Shown here in pieces: positions 54,899 through 64,000 of a DNA stretch of 64,000 bases. The stretch comes from Pinguiococcus pyrenoidosus. Taxonomy: Eukaryota; Sar; Pinguiophyceae; Pinguiochrysidales; Pinguiochrysidaceae. The notes beneath the pieces are model-generated. The model was not told where the DNA came from, searched no databases, and was given only the letters and a program-made list of their open reading frames with translations. Every line of letters begins with the position of its first letter. Positions within the stretch are counted from its first letter, which is position 1. The stretch spans positions 1 through 64,000 of the forward strand of contig JAAMXY010000191.1 of NCBI GenBank assembly GCA_019677205.1. The letters run 5' to 3'. Made by a program: the position numbers and the translations under genes.

Positions 54899-57800
54899 CT
54901 AGGCTTCAAACCAATATGAGCAGTCCCCGCGACGTCCGGCGAAGCCTTCGCCGTCCGACGACGCGTAGCCTTCGGCGCAGAGACACGTGCCCGACTGCCG
55001 ATCGCAGTAGCCGCGGTTGGAGCACTCCGTCAACTCTCGGTCGCCCTTGACGCTCTCCACCACGGAGATGTCCGTCGTGGGCGTGGGGACCAGCAAGGGC
55101 ACATCTCCCAGCTCGCTCTTGAAGCGAACTCGAACACCCTCTCCCACGCCGAGGCCGCTGTTGCAAAACTGCCCCGCATTGTTCGCGTGAAAGATCACAT
55201 GCACCTCCTGAATGGTCTTGAGCGCCTCGAGCGCCGTCTCCACGTCCTCTGGTGTTGCTGAGAAGCTTATGCCCCTCGTGGTTTCTCCACGGAAGGACAC
55301 GGTGTAGGTGCCACTGGTGGCGACACAGCGCACGGTCTGTACCTCTGTGCTGTTGAGGAACATGAAATGCTGCTGCGCCGGCGTGGCTTCTGCCGCCATG
55401 GACGTCTGGAGAAACAGCGGCGTCGCATCGACACTCGCCGGAGAAAAGTCCACCACGATGCCCTCATCGCGGCCGAAGCTGGCATTGCACGCTTGATGTC
55501 CACTGCTCAGGTACACCTCCGGCGTCATTCCCGTGACGCCGAAGACAGCGGCTTCTACCAAATGATGCTGGGCGTTAAATGCCAAGGCCGCAGAGGTCGC
55601 GCCCTGGTATCGCAGCGTGAAGGTTCCCGAGGCACTCGTGCACCGCAACACCTGCCTCTGGCGCCGGACGCCCGTCACGGGGTCATCGCCAAAGGGGCAG
55701 CGGCGGAGGCTGCAGTCGGATCCTGTCCACCCGAGCGTGAAGGGGTTCAACTGGGTGGATCCGCTGAAGCGAGAGATGGGCCCGTTGTACGGCGTCCTGG
55801 CGTCACCGTTGTCGCAGACGCACCCAAACACTCGATGTGCGTCCCAGGTGTCTGGCGTCGACAGCGCCGCATCTACTGAGCCGTAACTGCTTTGTGCCTC
55901 CCTTGCCAGCTCGAACATGCTGAGGCACCGGCCGTGGCCGCTGCAGGTGAGAGCGTTGCTGGCGCTGGGGCACTTCAGTCTCTCACACGCTGCACCGTCG
56001 AAACCCTCTCGACAAACGCAGGTGCCGGACGCATAGTCACAGGCTCCCGCCGCCGAGCATTCCACTACCGTGAGATGCGCCGCATCCGGCGCAGTGGCCT
56101 GCTCGAACCACGCCGGACCCTTTGGACATCCGCGTAGCGTGCATGCGGGTCCGAAGTACGGCGCCGCGCAGGTGCAGGTGTTGTCCATCTCACAGACGCC
56201 TTTGCCGTCGCAGACGGCAAAGAGCCTTTGGACGCTCGTGTCTTCGAAGCTGTGTGCGCAGCCAGCAAAGGCTTGCTTGAGGTGGCCGCAGTCGCCCCGG
56301 TCTCCGGCGGCGCCGTAGCCGTCGCTGCTGGCCCATTCCCCTTCGTACCCGGTATCGGTAGAGGTGTAGCAGCGGCAGCTGCCGGTGGCGTAGTCGCATA
56401 CGCCGTGGTTCGAGCATGCGACATTCTCTTTGGTCCCTTTCGGCGTCGACAGCGTCACCGGGTTCTTGGTGCCGCCGTCGTAAACCGAGTTGAGCAGCGA
56501 CAGCTCATGCAGGTTGCCGTAGGCAAAGTGCCGAGACGCTGCGGACGCGGTCGAGATCAAGTCGATCGTCGTGGTCTCTGCCACCGGGCCGCAGATGCTG
56601 CCTCCGCCACCCACCGTCACCGCCACGGACGTGCCGGGTGCGAAGTCGTCGGCGCTGCTGAGCGTAGTCATCGCACCCAGTGCCGCTTGCAATGCTGCAG
56701 CACTGGATGTGTGCGCCAGCGGCGTCGATACCTCTCCGTCGTACACGAAGTAGAGCACCCCGGAGCACGCCGCGCACGCGCCACAAGATAGTGTGAAGCG
56801 AGTCTTCATGCGCAGGACGGCCGCGCTGGCATCTCCGCCCAGACTCAGGTCCACGCTTTGCACGCGGATGCTCGGCAGACTTCCAAACGCCTGCGGGAAG
56901 GTCACGGAGGTCTCGACCTCCGCGGCGCCGCAGACGGACGTTCCTGTGCTAAGACTGACATCCACCTCGGCCACCGTCGGTAGCGCCTCCAAGACGGCCT
57001 TGAGCTGGGGAGCGGTGGCCAGGTGCGGCAACGCAGAGGTCGTGTGCCCCAGCACATCGACGCGGAAGCTTCCGTCATCCGCCGTGCATCCGATCCGCAC
57101 CACTTCGTTCTGGTTGGGCGCGGCGCTGGTGAGAGGGTCGTCTCCGCCGGGACACGCCCTGGCCGCGCAGTCAAAGCCCATGTGCGGGTAGTCGCAGACG
57201 CAGCCGGTGATCTGGTGCGCGTCCCAGATGTTCGTGTAGCGAACGCCGGAGCGGCTGAAGTTCCAGCCGTCCCAGTGAGACGCCGCCTGGGCCATGGTCA
57301 TGCAGGTACCATGCCCACTGCACACGCTGCCATCCGAGCCCAAGGGGCACTTGAGTCGCTCGCAGGCAGCGCCTTCAAAGCCTGCCGCGCAGCTACAGGT
57401 GCCTGTGATGTCGTCGCAGACGCCTGCGTTGCTGCAAGGCGTCTTGGGAGCGTGTGCCACGTTTGCGGCGCTCGGCTGGTCGAACCACGCTCGACCAGTA
57501 GGGCACTGCCGTCTCGAGCAGTCGTAGCCGGCGCTGTCGCCAAAGCAGACGCATTCGTCGGGGTGCCGGTCGCCCAAGTACAGTCTCGTAAAGTCTCCCT
57601 AAGAGAAACGGGTGGTGAGTGCGACTTGGGCAAGGTTCCTTTTATGGAGTTGAAGCCAAGAGTCAGAGCAAGCTTAAGAGGCAAGCTTAAGAGGCAAGCT
57701 TAAGAGGCAAGAGCAAACAGCAAGAGCCAAGAGCCAAGAGCAAGAGCAAGAGCAAGCTTAAGAGCAAGAGCAAACAGCAAGAGCCAAGAGTCAGAGCAAG

Positions 57801-58010
57801 CTTAAGAGCAAAGAGCAGTTGTGTTGAGACTCAGAAAGTAGCCAAGAACCAAGAAGATACCAAGAGGAGAGCCGCCAGAGAAGCTACCTTTCCACTGCAT
57901 CGCAGAGTCCCTGCTCTGCAGCTGCAAAAGCATTGGAGCACTGCCAGCAGAAGTGCTCCAAAGCACGCCCTCCCCCCCAAAGTCTTGCTTTCACCGCAGC
58001 CGCCCCACAT
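54899..58010 (-). CDS. Secreted EGF-repeat protein with tandem beta-rich domains
   Basis: Two exons, 58010-57888 and 57598-54899, phase 0, 940 aa. Exon 1 encodes a signal peptide (CFGALLLAVLQCFC at about residues 16-29). The mature protein alternates EGF/tenascin-like units (CSNAGVCDDITGTCSCAAGF, CSGHGTCMTM, CSNHGVCDYATGSCRCY, CSAAGACDYASGTCVCREGF, CSNRGYCDRQSGTCLCAEGY) with longer beta-rich modules of about 100 residues that share the pattern of GSFRVDVLGHTT, GTFTLRYQGATS and GTYTVSFRGETT. Residues about 45-310 and 480-740 look like an internal duplication (GAACERLKCP occurs in both). No membrane helix is seen at the C-terminus (DCSYWFEA). Such proteins are common in stramenopile genomes and are probably cell-surface or adhesive. 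Confidence 0.85.
57655..57835. repeat. Composite AAGAG/CAAGCTTAAGAG satellite in an intron
   Basis: Within the 289-nt intron of the EGF-repeat gene. Units gcaagcttaaga, gagccaa and gagcaa are nested, and a longer block beginning gccaagagtcagagcaagct occurs twice (about 57652 and 57784). Confidence 0.85.
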
Positions 58011-58766
58011 GTGGGACCCCCCGAGCAGCGCACGGTGGCCCCGTCGGCGGCGATTTCAAACCGAGGAAGGCAGGAGCAAAGCACAAAGAAGGATCGAAGA
58101 AACCTGGCGTGACGGACGGACAGAATGGTGTGGGACAGATGGAGGGGGATCAGCTGACGAGTGTTTTCCGTTGACGCTGCCAAGCGATAGCAAATCGAAA
58201 GCCAAGCCCGCCGCATCTTGCAGCCACGCATCAGTATCAACAGATGAGACTCGGTACTGCGCGCGGAGAAGGAACTGCTGGAGGTTTGAGTGGATGACGA
58301 AGAAGGGCGTGGGGTGGGGTGGCCTGGCGGCGTCGCACGGATCCTGCCCGAGAACGCCACCTTCCCATCCGAAGCAAGTCAAGTCCAGTGGTCAAGATCG
58401 GCGGCGGATTGAAAGCATGGGAACACGGATCTTTCCCCGCTCAATTCCATCTACCAACGGAATGGAACGTCAGCTTCCTTCTTCAGCCGCCCCAAGTCCT
58501 TTTCAAAATCCACAATTTGAATATCCCTCCGATCCGCCATGTGAAGCGCCGGTATTTTCAAAAATACTACAAAAGTCACAAGACAGCCTCCGCGGCCATA
58601 CATGGGAAAGTTGCAGCCCTCCGAGAAGAACCTCGGAATATGTCAGCTATGGCCCCAAGAACTCTCATCTGCTGTCAGGCGGGGAGGCCAGCTGCCCTTG
58701 CGCGCGGGGTCTTGATTTGGACAGCCTGACACTGCGTTGACCCGTCTCCGCGCCGGTCAGCCGGCC
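58011..58766. promoter_or_regulatory. Divergent intergenic region
   Basis: About 755 nt between the EGF-repeat gene (-) and the transporter (+). No supported ORF. Both promoters are expected here. Confidence 0.4.
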
Positions 58767-60098
58767 ATGTCCAAGGCTGCTACGCCGGCCAGAGGCGCGC
58801 AGATGCAGCACACGGATAACACGGAGTATGGGGGGGCCGCCGTAGCGTGCTGGCTGCTGGCCTGGTTCACGTGCAACATCGGGATCACTCTGCTGAACAA
58901 GGTGCGCCGGACCGGTTCGTCGCTGCGCATGTGCTCGATGCCTGCTGACCTTGCGCCCTCGCTGCGGGTAATTGCAGAGCGTCTTCGCGACCGTGGACTT
59001 CCGGTATCCATGTATCTTGTCTACAGTGCACATGCTGTGCAACACCGTTGGTGCGCATGTGCTGTTGCGCTTGACGGGCCAGAAGCAGAAGCCGCTGGAC
59101 GGCAGGGGCTGGAGGACCATCGTTGGCATCTCGTTCCTGTTCGCCGCCAACATCGTCGTCGGCAACGAGTCCCTCCGCTACGTCTCCGTGACGTTCAACC
59201 AAGTGATGGCGAGCCTCATCCCGGTCGTGGTGCTGGGCATCAACGTGTGCCAAGGGAGGCGCTTTAGTTTCGTGAAGATCGTGTCCATCGTGCCAATCGT
59301 CATTGGCGTCGTCGCCGCAACCTGCGGAGACATGAACTACACGAGTCTCGGCGTGTTCCTCACCAGCCTCTTCGTCGTCCTAGCCGCCCTGAAGAGCGTC
59401 GCGTCCAATCTGCTGCTGGTCGGGGAATACAAGCTGGAGGCCTTCGACCTGCTGTCTCGTATGGCGCCGCTGGCCTTCGTCTGGATGGTGAGCAACCTGG
59501 ACAGATCTGCTTCAGCATGCAATCCCGTTTCCGACTTGACGGCCGCTAAACGGACGCTATGCATGGCCGTTTTCCATACAGGCTCTGCTTTCGGTTGCCA
59601 CGGGGGAGGTCCAGTCCCTGCGAGCGAATTGGAACCGATTCACGCACGGGCCGGCCATCTTCGTGGTGCTCTTCTCGGCCTTCGTGTCGGTGGCCTTGAA
59701 CGTCACGAGCTTCATGGCCAACAAGGTGACCAGTGCGCTGACGCTCTCCATCGCGGGCAATGTGAAGCAAGTGCTTCTCATCGTCATCTCGACGCTCTTG
59801 TTCAACAGCGACGTGACGCTCCTGAATGGTAAGACGCCAGAAGCGTGGAGCAGCTCTCGCCCTCCCTCGTTCTGTCGGTGGCGACGAGCTAACGTACCAC
59901 ACGATCTCCTCGTTCGCGCCTGCAGGAAGTGGAATCGCCGTCGTCATCATCTCGAGTGCGCAATACAGCGTCGTCTGTACGCAGGAGAAGCACGAGGTTT
60001 TGGAAGGTTCTGGCAAGCCTAGCAAGAGCAGCGGGTGGTTATCGCTGCGGCTGCATCGTCAGCAAGGCAAGTCGGTGGAGGAGGAGTCCATTGTCTGA
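58767..60098 (+). CDS. Triose-phosphate/nucleotide-sugar transporter (TPT/SLC35 family)
   Basis: Exons 58767-58901, 58978-59487, 59582-59828 and 59926-60098, all phase-consistent, 354 aa. About ten hydrophobic helices are visible, starting with ACWLLAWFTCNIGITLLNK. Family motifs include NESLRYVSVTFNQVMASLIP and the signature near the last helices, KVTSALTLSIAGNVKQVLLI. There is no N-terminal plastid presequence, so a Golgi/ER nucleotide-sugar or uncharacterised TPT-like role is more likely than an inner-envelope carrier. Substrate cannot be inferred. The C-terminal tail is hydrophilic (residues about 312-354). Confidence 0.9.
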
Positions 60099-60549
60099 AG
60101 TTCTTGCAGTTGAAGGCGGAGACAGATTGAGACAGGCCTGTGGAGGGGACATGTCCGACAGGTGTCTATATACAGATCAAACGGAGAATATGCGTTTGGG
60201 TTTTGAACATGCCCCGCGGAAGCCGAGAGGAAACACGAGAAGCGATCAAAATATAATTTGGAGTACGACTCGTCGACGTTGCCTGCCTTCTTTATCTTCC
60301 TCCCCCCCCACACTTCCATTCGATTTCCCCAAAAGCTGTCGACGAAGTGGTTGGCAAGCAACGTTCAACCGTGCTGATGAAAGGCATGTGCCAGAGGATT
60401 GTGAGAGAACCGACTCAGCAGGACAGAGGCGATGAAAGGGGCTGCAGGAGAACGCAGTGGTGAACGCCGTGCAGAGACGGAAGGCATCTGCTGGTGCTTT
60501 TGTGTCTTCTCCAATCGGCGGCTTGTGTGTTGCGCTAGCTCGGCAAAGG
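60099..60549. other. Intergenic, converging 3' ends
   Basis: About 450 nt between the transporter stop and the Tctex1 stop. Nothing recognised. Confidence 0.5.
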
Positions 60550-61120
60550 CTACTTGGTCATCGCTGATGCAAACACGGTGACCACTACGTACATCCTGCT
60601 ATTGTGCTGAAGACGCCAGGCAAGAAAAGTGGAGGACACATGAAAAGCGGGTCAGAGTCTTGCTGGCGCCTCAGGCCCCGGCTTGTGCCGCAGGACGCCA
60701 CAGCGGATACCTGATCTCTATGCTTATCATTTGGCCAATTCGCCTGCGCGACAATGTCTGTGGCCATGTCCCAGAAGCAGCAATGCGAGGAATGCACGCC
60801 CGCTCCGTTTCGCTGCATGATGAACGTCGTCACGGTGTACTTGAAAGGCTTGCTCAGCTCCCCGAGCTGCTCCATGCAGCGGTCGTTGATCTCATCCACC
60901 CACTTGGCAACCATGTTGTCCTCATACACACTGGGTCGCACCAGAGAAGCACGGGTAACATCAGAGGCTTGGCGTGCATTGCTGGAGAAAGCTGAGAAGC
61001 TCGAGAGGCGCTTTGGTACCTTTGGCCGATGACCTGGGTGATGACGCTGTACAGCGAGCCTTCCACCTGCTCCGGGGTGAATGCCAGCTCCTCCGAGCTC
61101 CCAAGGTCGTCCAGATTCAT
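60550..61120 (-). CDS. Dynein light chain, Tctex1/DYNLT type
   Basis: Exons 61120-61020, 60930-60711 and 60606-60550, phase-consistent, 125 aa. The fold signature is clear: VAKWVDEINDRCMEQLGELS, KPFKYTVTTFIMQRNGAGVH, SSHCCFWDMATD and the final strand RMYVVVTVFASAMTK. Tctex1 homodimers bind dynein intermediate chains and link cargo to cytoplasmic or axonemal dynein, so the alga has dynein motors and perhaps a flagellated stage. An unusual insert of about 14 residues (VAQANWPNDKHRDQ) replaces the usual short turn before the last strand. It is encoded at the end of exon 2, so an alternative donor could remove part of it. Confidence 0.9.
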
Positions 61121-62042
61121 GAGGACCGGCCGTGCTGCTCAGGTGAGGCAGACTGGCGCCCTGTCATCGGACTGCGGCGCAAATGTTCTCAGACTCAGAT
61201 GCCACTTCAAATTCTGTAACGGCTGGAATCCAACGCCACTTCCCCCCAAGTCATTGGAAACTGTGGAGAAGTTGTTGAAAATTTTCGATATTTTCATTGA
61301 CATTTGCTGTGTCGCAGCACGATCCATCTGAATTTCGGCAGAAGCATCCGAGAACCATCAGAAATCATAGAAGATATGTGAATATATATATTTCATAGGT
61401 AACCGCTAAAGTTCGACGAGGTATCGGATTCGAAGGGAGTACCAAGGAGATTCAAGAATCGCAGCCAATCGGACGCCGTTCGCGAGCTGCTTGCGTCATC
61501 CCTGAAACTGACGCATTTCGGGAGCCGAACAACTCAGCCACTTTACTGCTGCGCCAGGTGTCGGCTTCGATGCCAGCAATTTTTTAAAATTTGTATTCCA
61601 ACTCGTGTGTATCAGAGCGCGATAGCGCTACCACCCTTCAACAGAATGATGCGTGGAACGAAGTGGAGCGCTGACTAAGCAGATCTTCTTCCCTACGTTT
61701 TCGCCGCAGACTCGTTGTTCACCGTCGAGCAACTGCACCGTGCAACGCAAGCGTCTCTCAGGTTCCAGATACCAAGCAGGTGAGCGCCAGTGGCCCGCAG
61801 AGGAGTTCGTGGTGTGCAGCAAAGGCGGTGGGAAGCGGCAGGAAGGCTGCGGCTGCCGAGGCAGGCTTCGGGAGAAGGGCTTCGGAAGCGCACGGAAGCT
61901 GGTGCTGCGAAGCAGCCAAGCGTGCGCAGATGCCTTCTCAGAGGGACGCGGGCACGGCTTTGACAGCAGCCGCCTAGGAACCTGCTTTCCAGACGGACCG
62001 AACCGCTGACGTTGCTTCGCTTTGCACCTGGCAGGAAACAGA
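61121..62042. other. Divergent intergenic region
   Basis: About 920 nt between Tctex1 (-) and the light-harvesting gene (+). AT-rich stretches lie at 61255-61400. A gcag acceptor-like site just before the light-harvesting ATG (62033-62036) could end a 5' UTR intron. No ORF is supported. Confidence 0.45.
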
Positions 62043-62852
62043 ATGGCTCCCATCACCTCCGTGCTCCTTTGCGCTCTTGCGCCTGCCGCCCTGGCCTTCG
62101 CGCCGGCCACTGGCCGCCGCGCAGCCACCTCTCTCCGCATGTCCGCCGAGAGCCCCGATAAGCTCGTCCCGGATGCGGAGGAAGTGGAAGCCGTCTTCGA
62201 GGAGACCGCCAGCCGCGTGAACACCGCCGCTGCGCGTGGCGAGAACGAGATGGGATATGTGTGGGACCGTGCCCTGCCGTGGATGGCCGCCCCCAAGTAC
62301 AGCTCCTTCGGCATCGCCGCGCCCGCGGACGCCAAGTTCGACCCGCTTGGCTTTGCCGACACCGAGGAGAAGTTCAACAACCTTCGCGACGCGGAGCTCA
62401 AGCACTGCCGCCTTGCGATGCTCGCCGCCGCTGGCTGGCCGCTTTCCGAGCTCAACCACAACGGGCTCAGCGAATCGCTCAACCTGCCGAACGTGCTGGC
62501 AGCTGGCGGCCGTGCGCCCTCCGTGCTCAACGGCGGCCTCGGCAACATCAACCTTGCGTACTGGGCTGCGATCCTTGGCGCCGCCGCCGCCATTGAGCTC
62601 GTTGGCATGAAGAAGGCTGGCCCGGGCGACTACGGCTTCGACCCGCTTGGCCTGGCTGATAAGATTGGAGAGGACTGGGTCGCCACTGCTGAAGTGAAGA
62701 ACGGCCGCCTCGCCATGATCGCCATCACGGCCTTCGCCTTCCAAGAGTTCGTGTCGCAGATTCCCGTCGTGAAGGAGACGCCGCTCTTCTTCGAGCCCCT
62801 CGGCACCTACCTCCGGGAATACCAGAACACTGGTTACCTGCCGGTGCAGTAA
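62043..62852 (+). CDS. Plastid light-harvesting chlorophyll-binding protein (red-lineage LHC/FCP superfamily)
   Basis: Single exon, 269 aa, ATG at 62043. The presequence is bipartite: signal peptide PITSVLLCALAPAALA, then FAPATGRR with the conserved Phe at the cleavage site, as in complex red plastids. The mature protein has two LHC helices with paired chlorophyll ligands: AELKHCRLAMLAAAGW (about residues 116-131) and AEVKNGRLAMIAITAF (about 218-233). A middle hydrophobic helix lies near AYWAAILGAAAAIELVG. The flanking FDPLGFAD and FDPLGLAD repeats are typical. It inserts in thylakoids as an antenna. The ELKHC variant and long loop APSVLNGGLGNIN set it apart from classic fucoxanthin proteins; it may belong to a divergent subfamily such as Lhcr or RedCAP, which I cannot settle. 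Confidence 0.93.
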   Translation: MAPITSVLLCALAPAALAFAPATGRRAATSLRMSAESPDKLVPDAEEVEAVFEETASRVNTAAARGENEMGYVWDRALPWMAAPKYSSFGIAAPADAKFDPLGFADTEEKFNNLRDAELKHCRLAMLAAAGWPLSELNHNGLSESLNLPNVLAAGGRAPSVLNGGLGNINLAYWAAILGAAAAIELVGMKKAGPGDYGFDPLGLADKIGEDWVATAEVKNGRLAMIAITAFAFQEFVSQIPVVKETPLFFEPLGTYLREYQNTGYLPVQ

Positions 62853-63480
62853 ATTAGAAGAAGGAGTTTTGAGAGTGGTTCTGCCGCGGGACGGCGGTTC
62901 AGGTTGGACGCGATGAGAGCTGACGCCTTGCTTGCAGCAGCGTGAGTTGGTGATGAGAAGATACGGCCTCCTCTCCTAGCAAATATGAGGCCCCTCAGAA
63001 CAAATCAATGAAGAAGAAGAAGAAGTAGTGTATAGCCATGGCCGCCCCCCATTGCGGCTTGTTTTTGGACGCTCAAGGAGGAGATGAAGACAGTCATAAG
63101 AGCAGCTTTTCCATTTTCCAACCTCGTCTTTGACGGACCGGACTTTTGCGTCCACCCCTTCCACTCCGCCTTGACTTGCAGAATGAGGCACCTCTACACG
63201 GATGGCAGAGGCTGGGGGACAATGGCAGAGGCTGGAGGACGAGTGCAGAGGTGGGAGGTGGATGCCAGAGCGCCTCTGCCGCAGAGAAGCAGACCCAAAA
63301 AACGCATTGCGTAGGGATGAGCACTGCTGTCCACGCGGGCCAGGAACCCGACAACACACCGCACCCAACTCTTTCTGGAGCCAAGGCTTGCAACTCCTTC
63401 ATTCGAGCTAGAGTGCGTGCGAGAGAGCGGGGTCCCGGCCTTCGAGCACAGGCAGTCCACCGAAGTCGCCAGAGCAGCGC
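62853..63480. other. Intergenic, converging 3' ends
   Basis: About 630 nt after the light-harvesting gene. A tandem of about 20 bp beginning atggcagaggctg lies at 63202-63240. No supported gene. Confidence 0.5.
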
Positions 63481-63879
63481 CTACTCCTGTTTCAAAATCT
63501 CCAGCATTCCGTCGCGGATTTCCTGGATGGAGCGCGTGCGTGTTGCGCCGTTCTTGCGAAAGAGGGCTTGCTGGCGGCCCTCCCACACCGTCGCGGTCTC
63601 TCCGTCGTCCATGAAGGCCGTCACGCGCACGAAGATGGGGTACTCGTTCACGCGGTCCGCAGAGATCTGCACCTGCAGCAGCAACAGCATCGACGACGCT
63701 CAGCGGCCGCACAGCACGTCGCTGGCTGCGAGCCCTTCGAAAAAGCACCTCTACGCCGGCAGCTTGAGCAGCGCTCTCGACGGCGGCCTTGGCGGAGCTA
63801 AACTCCTGTGAAAACGTTGCGGAACCCTTCAGAAACGCGCTTGTCAACAGCGCTCCGCTGGGGAAAACAAGTTCTGCAC
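63481..63879 (-). CDS. 3' part of an unrecognised gene, running off the window edge
   Basis: Two exons with good phase: 63879-63749 and 63672-63481 (stop at 63481), about 107 residues. The upstream exon or exons lie near or beyond position 64000. I do not recognise the family. The peptide has an alpha/beta look: a helix rich in Ala (FSSAKAAVESAAQAAGVE), then strands (VQISADRVNEYPIFVRVTAF, ETATVWEGRQQALF) and a final helix (IQEIRDGMLEILKQE). An ATG at 63938 is followed by a stop in its frame, so the true start is upstream or differently spliced. Confidence 0.55.
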
Positions 63880-64000
63880 CTGCATGCCGCCATCTCAGTT
63901 CTTGCAGTACGTTATCTGGACTCCTTCGACGGCAGCCATGTTCACGACAGCACAAAGCGGCGAAGAAAACGGCGTTGGACCCCTCTCACAACAGCGTTGT

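Noticed and set aside
63881-63940. Possible selenoprotein W-like start (VQITYCKN followed by TGA) at the window edge
   Set aside because: The downstream peptide does not resemble the Rdx family and the frame stops again soon; the exon joined by phase comes from another frame. No SECIS-like structure was sought or seen.

Overview
This is nuclear DNA from a eukaryotic alga with a secondary plastid of the red lineage. Most genes are split by short GT-AG introns (about 65-150 nt, a few to about 300) and lie at about one per 2 kb on either strand. A light-harvesting protein of the chlorophyll a/c (fucoxanthin-type) family carries an N-terminal signal peptide followed by an A-F-A-P motif, and a thylakoid-lumen cyclophilin has a similar presequence. 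That layout is typical of heterokont, cryptophyte and haptophyte plastids. A large EGF-rich secreted protein of a style common in stramenopiles makes an ochrophyte my best guess, but the species cannot be named from the sequence. No rRNA, tRNA or CRISPR was seen.

Layout. 0.7-2.4 kb: SEC14/CRAL-TRIO protein (+). 3.0-5.3 kb: RMD1/DUF155 protein (-). 6.0-7.5 kb: cyclin Y-like (+). 8.0-9.4 kb: coiled-coil protein (-). 10.0-11.8 kb: copine (+). 12.5-14.3 kb: unknown protein (-). 14.7-15.3 kb: YqgF/RuvX-like nuclease (+). 16.0-19.0 kb: bacterial-type zinc metalloprotease (-). 19.6-21.6 kb: YqgE/AlgH protein (+). 21.7-22.9 kb: delta-9 desaturase (-). 23.6-25.2 kb: thylakoid CYP38/TLP40-like cyclophilin (+). 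25.7-26.5 kb: unknown acidic protein (-). 28.8-30.8 kb: SRP68 (+). 31.3-34.1 kb: MST/Hippo-like kinase with a PDZ-like tail (-). 36.2-38.6 kb: F-box plus Tudor/MBT-like protein (+). 39.2-40.2 kb: RPF1 (-). 40.4-42.4 kb: secreted fucosyltransferase-like enzyme (+). 42.5-43.6 kb: SCP2 sterol-carrier protein (-). 44.5-45.8 kb: glutaminyl cyclase (+). 46.0-46.7 kb: ATG16-like gene and a decayed copy (-). 47.0-47.8 kb: glutathione peroxidase with an inserted ShKT-like module (+). 48.0-50.7 kb: PA2G4/EBP1 (-). 52.1-54.6 kb: OSCA/TMEM63-like channel (+). 54.9-58.0 kb: EGF-repeat secreted protein (-). 58.8-60.1 kb: triose-phosphate/nucleotide-sugar transporter (+). 60.5-61.1 kb: Tctex1 dynein light chain (-). 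62.0-62.9 kb: light-harvesting protein (+). 63.5 kb to the end: 3' part of an unknown gene (-).

The genes are mostly housekeeping and do not form one pathway. The most notable points are: YqgF and YqgE homologues, which are adjacent in many bacteria, within 5 kb of each other; a glutathione peroxidase interrupted by a cysteine-rich ShKT-like module; an intronless metalloprotease of a mainly bacterial family; a 246-bp element with 36-bp terminal inverted repeats; a decayed tandem ATG16 copy; and many simple repeats in introns and UTRs. Exon boundaries were set by eye from splice consensus and reading phase, and a few may be off by a base.
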